Below are positions 14,935-19,681 of a DNA stretch of 19,681 nucleotides, piece by piece (within the stretch, counting starts at the first letter, position 1; the number at the start of each line of letters is the position of its first letter). A program made the position numbers and the translations under genes. Source of the stretch: an uncultured Muribaculaceae bacterium (lineage in GTDB: Bacteria > Bacteroidota > Bacteroidia > Bacteroidales > Muribaculaceae); contig CAJTYD010000063.1 in the NCBI GenBank assembly GCA_910583775.1, positions 1 through 19,681 on the forward strand. The letters run 5' to 3'. The notes beneath the pieces were generated by a model. That model made no database searches, had not been told where the DNA came from, and saw only the letters and a program-made list of their open reading frames with translations.

Positions 14935-14998
14935 TCTGCAGACCCACCCCTAAGCCCGAGACCGGGCTTCTGCGATGCGGTCTGCATCGGCAAAATTA
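14935..14998 (-). promoter_or_regulatory. -7 box followed by a compact folded 5' element
   Basis: TAATTTTG (14998-14991, minus strand) matches the -7 consensus, so an RNA could start near 14987. The next bases fold: GCAGACC (14985-14979) with GGTCTGC (14944-14938), and inside it AAGCCCG (14969-14963) with CGGGCTT (14958-14952) and a GTCT loop. An alternative stem CGATGC/GCATCG (14989-14984 with 14978-14973) competes with the closing stem. No -33 TTTG at normal spacing. It is likely the 5' end of the RNA that ends at 14665, or a leader of the exported-protein operon. Confidence 0.4.
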
Positions 14999-15071
14999 GT
15001 AATATTTTTTTAATTCATCCCTTATTGAGCAAATAAAAATAATTCCCAATATAAAAACCAATATAAAATTA

Positions 15072-15103
15072 GCCACCGAAAGAGTTTATATTCTCTCGGT
15101 GGC
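15072..15103. terminator. Terminator after the AAA/DUF4143 ATPase
   Basis: GCCACCGA (15072-15079) pairs with TCGGTGGC (15096-15103), with extra GAG/CTC pairing around an AT-rich loop. On the minus strand TAATTTTATATT follows. It lies 69 bases beyond the ATPase stop codon and probably ends that transcript. Confidence 0.7.
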
Positions 15104-15172
15104 ATCAATATTTAGATCCTTGGCGAATATAGAATCTAAAACAGAAGCTTATATTCACTTATCACAATATAG

Positions 15173-16471
15173 TCAGTCTCTCAAACAACCTATTGGGATT
15201 ATTTTCACTCCATCCTCACGGGTATATGCCATTTCTCCACCTGTAAGGATAATCAGTAAATCCGGTTCGCGTAGTCTTATTTGCTTTTCTACTTTATTCT
15301 TCTCTGCTATGAGGCGTCTGATTTCAAGGAGGTGATTTGCACCTTCCTCAATTTCTCGACTCCCGAGTTTACATTCGATAAGTGCGTATCGTCCGTCATC
15401 AAGGTGTAAGACAGCATCAGCCTCCAAGCCAAAGCGATCATGATAATATGACAACCGTCCGCCCAATGCTTGCGAATATACCCGCAGGTCTCGAAAACAA
15501 AGACACTCAAAAATAAATCCGAATGTATTCAGGTCAAGTTCAAGACTCTGAGGGGATGCACCCAAAGACGCCACGACAATAGAAGGATCTACAAAACAAC
15601 GCTTCTTTCCTGTGCGTATTACCGTCTTTGAACGAATGGCCGGTGACCAAGCCTCAATGTCATCTATAACAAAAAGTTTTTCCAGCGCACCGACATAATC
15701 GTCAAACGTCTGCATCGATATTCCTTCCATCTCCTCCGTAATATCTGCAACCATTAAAGTTTTCTTCGCCAAAGTACAGATATTCCGAGCATAGGAGCGG
15801 AGAATCAGTCGAGCCAATGTTGGATTTCTTTGCGTTTTGTCCACTCTTGAAATGTCCTTGTAGCAGATTTCATCAACATAATCCTTTGCGATGAGCAATT
15901 TTGCCGTTGCGCTCATTTCATCAAGCGATGCTGGCCATCCGCCACGGCAGGCGGCAAATATTAGCTGTTCAATAGAAAGTTGCGACATCTCGCCGTCAAT
16001 ATCATAATCCGGCTCGTCAAATAGACGACGCAGTGAAATAGAGCCATTCGATTCAAGAGATTCATACAGACTCATCGGATACATTGCCATTCTGGTAATG
16101 CGACCGGTGCCGGTATGCATTATCTCATCATCGTCAATTACGGTAGATCCTGTCAGAATAAACTGCCCCTTCTCTCTACGTTCATCTACAGCATGACGCA
16201 CCGCATCCCATATAACCGGGGCAACCTGCCATTCATCAATGAGGCGTGGCGTGGCGCCTTTAAGCAGCAACGAAGGCTTTGTACGTGCAGTAGCCAGATA
16301 ACCCTCCCGTCTGTCCGGATCCTGCATCTTTATGACGCTTGCCGCCCGGCGTTCTGCCGTAGTCGTCTTGCCACACCACTTAGGGCCGGCTATCTGCACG
16401 GCACCAAAAGCTTCAAGCCTCAGATCAAGAGTCTTATCGGCAATTCTACTCAGGTATTTCATTTCTTTCAT
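15173..16471 (-). CDS. AAA ATPase with DUF4143 C-terminal domain
   Basis: A 432-residue protein of the widespread AAA_14/DUF4143 family. Walker A is GPKWCGKTT (about residues 29-37, Lys35), Walker B is RLIDEWQ (Asp79/Glu80), and a sensor-like FILTGST follows. The C-terminal DUF4143 part has FGLEADAVLHLDDGRYALIE followed by CKLGS, a D...ECK pattern like PD-(D/E)XK nucleases. Length is normal. These genes are scattered and variable among gut Bacteroidales and archaea; their role is not settled, and toxin, defence or repair functions have been suggested. It stands alone, with a triple 23-bp repeat upstream and a terminator downstream. Probably horizontally mobile. Confidence 0.9.
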   Translation of the reverse strand: MKEMKYLSRIADKTLDLRLEAFGAVQIAGPKWCGKTTTAERRAASVIKMQDPDRREGYLATARTKPSLLLKGATPRLIDEWQVAPVIWDAVRHAVDERREKGQFILTGSTVIDDDEIMHTGTGRITRMAMYPMSLYESLESNGSISLRRLFDEPDYDIDGEMSQLSIEQLIFAACRGGWPASLDEMSATAKLLIAKDYVDEICYKDISRVDKTQRNPTLARLILRSYARNICTLAKKTLMVADITEEMEGISMQTFDDYVGALEKLFVIDDIEAWSPAIRSKTVIRTGKKRCFVDPSIVVASLGASPQSLELDLNTFGFIFECLCFRDLRVYSQALGGRLSYYHDRFGLEADAVLHLDDGRYALIECKLGSREIEEGANHLLEIRRLIAEKNKVEKQIRLREPDLLIILTGGEMAYTREDGVKIIPIGCLRD

Positions 16472-16563
16472 AACTGACTGCTAAATTAGTGATTTTATAC
16501 GAGTCAGCCAAGCTATTTTATGATTTTGATGAATCTTGATTGATTATTTTGATAAAAGCACTC

Positions 16564-16629
16564 TGTTAAATTGAGTTAATTTACTTTGTTAAATTGAGTT
16601 AAATTACTTTGTTAAATTGAGTTAATTTG
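16564..16629. repeat. Three tandem copies of a 23-bp repeat
   Basis: Units start at 16564, 16587 and 16610, each beginning TGTTAAATTGAGTTAA. The third is cut short 6 bases before the stop codon of the outer-membrane protein gene. The array lies in the 163-base gap between that gene and the ATPase, 93 or more bases upstream of the ATPase start. It could be an operator array or a slippage-prone repeat. Confidence 0.85.
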
Positions 16630-16634
16630 AGACG

Positions 16635-18728
16635 TCAGCGGCCGGCGGAGGTGGAGCGGTCGACGTCGGAGGAGGCGTTTACGAGTTTGCTGGCACCGCG
16701 TTTCTGATGGCCCCACTGGAGATTGTAGCTGATCTGGATAAAGGGAACGGCCGACATGTTGAGGCGGTAATGCATCTCGTTCGTATTATACTTGCTTAAG
16801 GACTTCGAGCCCTGGTCATATTTGGTGAAGGGACAGAGAACGCCGGCGGCAAACTCGAATTTCTTCCAGTTGTAGTTCAGAACCACCATTGAGATAGTCT
16901 CGCCCCAGGAAATACTCTCGCCCCAGAGACTGCGCTGCGCCCGTTCATACTGGACGATCAGCTGAAAATTCCAATGACTCAGCATCGCTGTCACATCCCC
17001 GCTCCAGTCATGATTGTAGAGGCGATAGCCTGTTCCACGCATCCTTTCGGCGCGATACTGAAGTGTGCCGCTCAGCGTCAGCCAGTTCGGGATAACCTCA
17101 ATCTGCGGCGAAAGCCATACCCTGAGATTCTGAAGTCCCTTGCTGTTTTCATACGATGTCACGAGTTTACCGTCATGCCACTGCATGTAGGAGGTAATTG
17201 CATTAGGACTCGTGAAGGCCTGCACGCCGAATGTGCCCATAACCCTCGGCAACGTAAAATTGTATCTCAACTGCAGACGCCAGGAGGACGAGGCATGCAG
17301 TTCCGGATTTCCCACCTGCCACTGCAGGCCGTCGATCTGCTGAGGCACGCTGTTCGTCTCCGAAAGCGAAGGGGCCGTCTGCCAGGAGGTGAAATTCAGC
17401 ATTAAGCGATGGTTGCTGTTTAAGGAATACGTCAGAGTAGCCTTCGGTATAACGTTCCATGAGCTGTTCCCCTTGCCGCTCTCTCGCGAACGGAAATCAA
17501 TATACTGGCCGCCAACGCCGGCTGTAAGAGAGAATTTGCCGAATCTCTGAAAATATTCCCCGAAGAAATAGACCTTGTCCTGACGCTGATGAAACACAGC
17601 ATCGTCAAGATTTTCATATTCTGAACGATTACGGTTGGCCGAATAGGAAACGCCTGCGGTAAGTTTCGAATTTTTCCACTTTTTTATATAATCCGCCTCA
17701 AGACCATACGCCTGGTTACGGTCTTTTATATTCCTGTTCACATCATTTATAACTTCCTGTGTAGCGGCATTCCTCTCAAGATATTTACTGAATGAGGAGC
17801 CATTATACATTGACGCGCTGAAGTCTACGGCCAACAGCTGATTGTGCGAAAGATGCTGTTCAAGATAAGCCGATAGCGTCGGCGTGAAGCCATTGTTGCC
17901 GCGACTGTCATGGAGAAGGATATCGTCGCCTCCGGAGCTCAAGCTCATCTTTCCCTCGAAATCAGAAACCGAAGGCCAGTCTTTCCAACCGCTCAACGCC
18001 ACCCAGAACACAGTCGTGTCAGGCTTTATATAGCTGTAATCCAGCGAGAGGTCTCCCCAGGTATTGCTCATGTATCCTCCGGTAGGCGTTTCCACGCGAG
18101 TCAGTTTCTCGCCGTCGGGAAAAGTAAATGTCTCCACATAATCCCTGTGTGATCTGATATGATTGGTCAGCTTGTAGCCTGCCGAAAGCCCCCATTGCGA
18201 CCTCCCCCGATTCAGCTTCAGAGAAGCGTTATAGCGGCCGAAGGGGATATTGAGCGCCGGGCCGACCTGGGTCATCAGGGATCCTCCGGCTGTAGGATTG
18301 ACGACGATGAAATTCAGGACGGCCGCCGCTCCGTTATATCGCAGACCGGGATTGTCCATCCATTCGATTTTCTTTATCGTCTGGGGTAAGAGATTCCTTA
18401 CCTGTTCTATCGTAGCGGCGCGTCCGTTGATTCGCACCTGCACTTCCTCGCCCGAAGTCTTGATGGTTCCTAATACGTTGTCGACAGTAAGAGCCGGAAT
18501 CATAAGATTGCGAAGCAAAGTCATTCCGTCTTTTGAATGAGTCACCGCGCTCCCCGAAGGGTAAAAGACATCCATGTCTGCTTTTTTAACTACTTTCGGC
18601 GCATCAATCACGAAATCATCGAGCTGGCGTGCCTTTATCGTATCGGCTGTTTCGCGTTGTGCCGACAGGGAGAGAGCCGAAGAGAGAGCTATAGTGAAGG
18701 AGAGAATAGTCAGATATATTCTTTTCAT
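16635..18728 (-). CDS. TonB-receptor-like outer-membrane beta-barrel protein (OMP_b-brl_3 type)
   Basis: I start it at the ATG at 18728 (697 residues), because MKRIYLTILSFTIALSSALS and the following SAQ form a clean signal peptide, while the 21 residues from 18791 read through the promoter. A plug-like domain follows (about 40-140: VRINGRAATIEQVRNLLPQT and KIEWMDNPGLRYNGAAAVLN), then a long barrel rich in aromatic strands up to a polar GHQKRGASKLVN-type tail typical of these proteins. There is no N-terminal carboxypeptidase-regulatory-like domain and no SusD partner, so it is not a standard glycan-uptake pair. Such barrels may import small ligands or act in surface signalling. It is transcribed alone behind a doubled operator-like repeat. 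Confidence 0.87.
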   Translation of the reverse strand: MKRIYLTILSFTIALSSALSLSAQRETADTIKARQLDDFVIDAPKVVKKADMDVFYPSGSAVTHSKDGMTLLRNLMIPALTVDNVLGTIKTSGEEVQVRINGRAATIEQVRNLLPQTIKKIEWMDNPGLRYNGAAAVLNFIVVNPTAGGSLMTQVGPALNIPFGRYNASLKLNRGRSQWGLSAGYKLTNHIRSHRDYVETFTFPDGEKLTRVETPTGGYMSNTWGDLSLDYSYIKPDTTVFWVALSGWKDWPSVSDFEGKMSLSSGGDDILLHDSRGNNGFTPTLSAYLEQHLSHNQLLAVDFSASMYNGSSFSKYLERNAATQEVINDVNRNIKDRNQAYGLEADYIKKWKNSKLTAGVSYSANRNRSEYENLDDAVFHQRQDKVYFFGEYFQRFGKFSLTAGVGGQYIDFRSRESGKGNSSWNVIPKATLTYSLNSNHRLMLNFTSWQTAPSLSETNSVPQQIDGLQWQVGNPELHASSSWRLQLRYNFTLPRVMGTFGVQAFTSPNAITSYMQWHDGKLVTSYENSKGLQNLRVWLSPQIEVIPNWLTLSGTLQYRAERMRGTGYRLYNHDWSGDVTAMLSHWNFQLIVQYERAQRSLWGESISWGETISMVVLNYNWKKFEFAAGVLCPFTKYDQGSKSLSKYNTNEMHYRLNMSAVPFIQISYNLQWGHQKRGASKLVNASSDVDRSTSAGR

Positions 18729-18732
18729 AATA

Positions 18733-18762
18733 CAAATATAATCGCGAAAACGAAACGTACAA
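18733..18762 (-). promoter_or_regulatory. Consensus promoter of the outer-membrane barrel gene
   Basis: TTG (18762-18760), 19 bases, then TATATTTG (18740-18733) fit the Bacteroidetes consensus. Only TATT separates the -7 box from the ATG at 18728, so the message would be leaderless or nearly so. Confidence 0.65.
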
Positions 18763-18784
18763 CTTTCTAAAACGAAACGTACAA
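18747..18784 (-). promoter_or_regulatory. Two direct 16-bp repeats overlapping the promoter (probable operator)
   Basis: On the minus strand TTGTACGTTTCGTTTT occurs twice, at 18784-18769 and 18762-18747, exactly 22 bases apart (two DNA turns). Similarity extends upstream to GAAA with one mismatch. The inner copy spans the -33 TTG and most of the spacer, so a bound protein would block RNA polymerase. Confidence 0.65.
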
Positions 18785-18813
18785 TTTTCACTATTTTTTC
18801 ACCCCATCAAAGC

Positions 18814-18855
18814 AAAGGCATTTAATCACCATTTAAGCGGTAATTAAATGCCTTT
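18814..18855. terminator. 13-bp perfect hairpin between the Mom-like gene and the barrel promoter
   Basis: AAAGGCATTTAAT (18814-18826) pairs with ATTAAATGCCTTT (18843-18855); ACC/GGT extends it after one mismatch. It lies about 140 bases past the stop codon of the Mom-like gene and may end its transcript, although U tracts on either side are short. Confidence 0.6.
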
Positions 18856-18915
18856 TGAACATCTGCAAAAAGCGTGGAAAATGTTGCTTTTCAGCTGCAT
18901 TTTGTCTGCACTTTA

Positions 18916-18947
18916 TTTGCTCAATTCGTAGAAAATCACTATCTTTA
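18916..18947 (+). promoter_or_regulatory. Near-consensus promoter pointing into the antisense of the Mom-like gene
   Basis: TTTG (18916-18919), 20 bases, TATCTTTA (18940-18947); only the last base differs from TAnnTTTG. No plus-strand gene follows. Either chance, an antisense RNA promoter, or the stranded promoter of a gene displaced by insertion of the Mom-like segment. Confidence 0.35.
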
Positions 18948-18998
18948 CATAGTAATTAAGAGGTTATTTTGCGTCGGTTTATTCCGTTCGCAAACCTT

Positions 18999-19681
18999 TC
19001 ATGCAACCAGCTTGTCAAGCAGGCTAATGATATTTGCCTTTATCTTGCGCCTGTCTCTTTCCCACTCTATTTGTTCCATCCCTTTGTCATATTCAGGATA
19101 AGGCTTTTCTTTCGTCTTAAACTGAAAATGCTTGCACAAAGGATAAATGTAACGATAGGTTTTAACGACAAATACCTCCAAATCACCAAGTAAAAAGGAT
19201 ATATTCGAGCGAACATAACCAGATGGAGATGTCGTGTTTGTGAGTATCTGTTCGTGGGTAAACTCGCCCGTTCGTCTATTACGCAGAAAGCGCGTATAAT
19301 GAAAGCCGTAATATTTGAAATTGGCCGCTTTGTAGATAGTTCCGCAACCTAAACGGCCGTCGGCAAAACTCTGTATTGCCACGACATTGGCGTCCATTTT
19401 ACGGATTAGCTTGATGCTGGCGGCAATCAGCACGGTTTCCGCGTTCTTTCCGAGGCAGTCGTCAATCCACAACCGATTTAATTCACACATCCACGCTTTC
19501 GGGTTCGGATGATGGAACAGTTTTGCATTCATGTTTTTCATGTAACCGTAAACTGCAACGCCGAGGCATTTGTCTGGTTCATCGGCACGGAAGATACCGA
19601 AATTAAACACTCCGAAGCCTCCAAAATTCCATTTATGGGAATAGTGGTGTTCTATCACCATTTGGCGGGCAAGTTCCTTTT
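18999..19681 (-). CDS. Mom-like GNAT-fold DNA-modification protein, partial at window edge
   Basis: The frame runs to the window edge: the in-frame codons before the Met at 19661 read KELARQ and lead into MVIEHHYSHKW, so the true start lies outside. At least 226 residues are visible. Family-typical blocks are EHHYSHKW, GVAVYG, MCELNRLWIDDCLGKNAETV and SFADGRLGCGTIYKAANFKY. These match the phage Mu Mom group, GNAT-like enzymes that modify adenine in phage DNA and so block restriction. Recognition is by motif memory, without alignment. It suggests a prophage, phage-like element or its remnant beginning here and continuing to the right. Final residues (about the last 40) are basic and helical. 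Confidence 0.7.
   Translation of the reverse strand, partial: KELARQMVIEHHYSHKWNFGGFGVFNFGIFRADEPDKCLGVAVYGYMKNMNAKLFHHPNPKAWMCELNRLWIDDCLGKNAETVLIAASIKLIRKMDANVVAIQSFADGRLGCGTIYKAANFKYYGFHYTRFLRNRRTGEFTHEQILTNTTSPSGYVRSNISFLLGDLEVFVVKTYRYIYPLCKHFQFKTKEKPYPEYDKGMEQIEWERDRRKIKANIISLLDKLVA

Noticed and set aside
14938..14985. Resemblance of CAGAAGCCCGG...GGCTTA to the RNase P RNA 3' conserved region
   Set aside because: No upstream match to the conserved GAAAGUCCGGGC region, and length and order do not fit RNase P RNA.
16564..16629. CRISPR-like array
   Set aside because: Units are adjacent 23-mers without unique spacers and there are no cas genes.

Overview
The window looks like chromosome of a Bacteroidales bacterium of moderate GC, possibly a gut Muribaculaceae or Prevotella-like lineage; the family-level guess is inference. 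Supporting signs are Bacteroidetes-type promoters (TTTG, 19-20 bases, TAnnTTTG) at several genes, a TonB-receptor-like outer-membrane barrel without its own partner genes, lipoproteins of the S-C-K-D-D-D type, and a family-typical AAA ATPase/DUF4143 protein.

Left part (1-8.5 kb) is core-like. A CNNM/CBS membrane protein (+) converges, across a 19-bp-stem terminator, on a minus-strand series. Read in transcription order this is an OmpR/PhoB-type response regulator (6620-5919), an overlapping sensor kinase (5941-4490), a PiT-type phosphate transporter with a long cytoplasmic tail (4310-2001), a 47-residue membrane peptide (1997-1854) and a small one-pass coiled-coil protein with its own consensus promoter (1760-1338). 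Regulator, kinase and phosphate permease side by side suggest phosphate sensing, but this is inferred from position. Divergent from the regulator is a MATE exporter (+) whose apparent 5' leader holds a 192-bp nested palindrome.

The middle (8.5-11.6 kb, all minus strand) has a secreted carboxymuconolactone-decarboxylase/cupin fusion and a probable two-gene unit of a secreted type I phosphodiesterase/alkaline-phosphatase-like enzyme and a membrane acyltransferase.

Right part (11.6-19.7 kb) is more accessory and partly AT-rich. It has an 860-base gene-free stretch with a nested inverted-repeat element (12034-12416). Then comes a four-gene minus-strand operon of small exported proteins: two neighbouring PEGA-like proteins, a beta-rich secreted protein and a lipocalin-like lipoprotein. 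Ahead of that operon lies a structured, probably non-coding RNA region (14665-14990) with a promoter -10-like box at one end and a hairpin plus seven U at the other. Next are an AAA/DUF4143 ATPase, an outer-membrane beta-barrel protein with a doubled 16-bp operator-like repeat over its promoter, and, running off the right edge, a Mom-like GNAT protein of the kind phages use for DNA base modification.

The best candidates for something undescribed are the RNA region at 14.7-15.0 kb, the palindrome in the MATE leader, the small exported-protein operon, and the Mom-like gene at the edge. No tRNA, rRNA or CRISPR array was seen. Bases 1-217 hold no gene that I can support.
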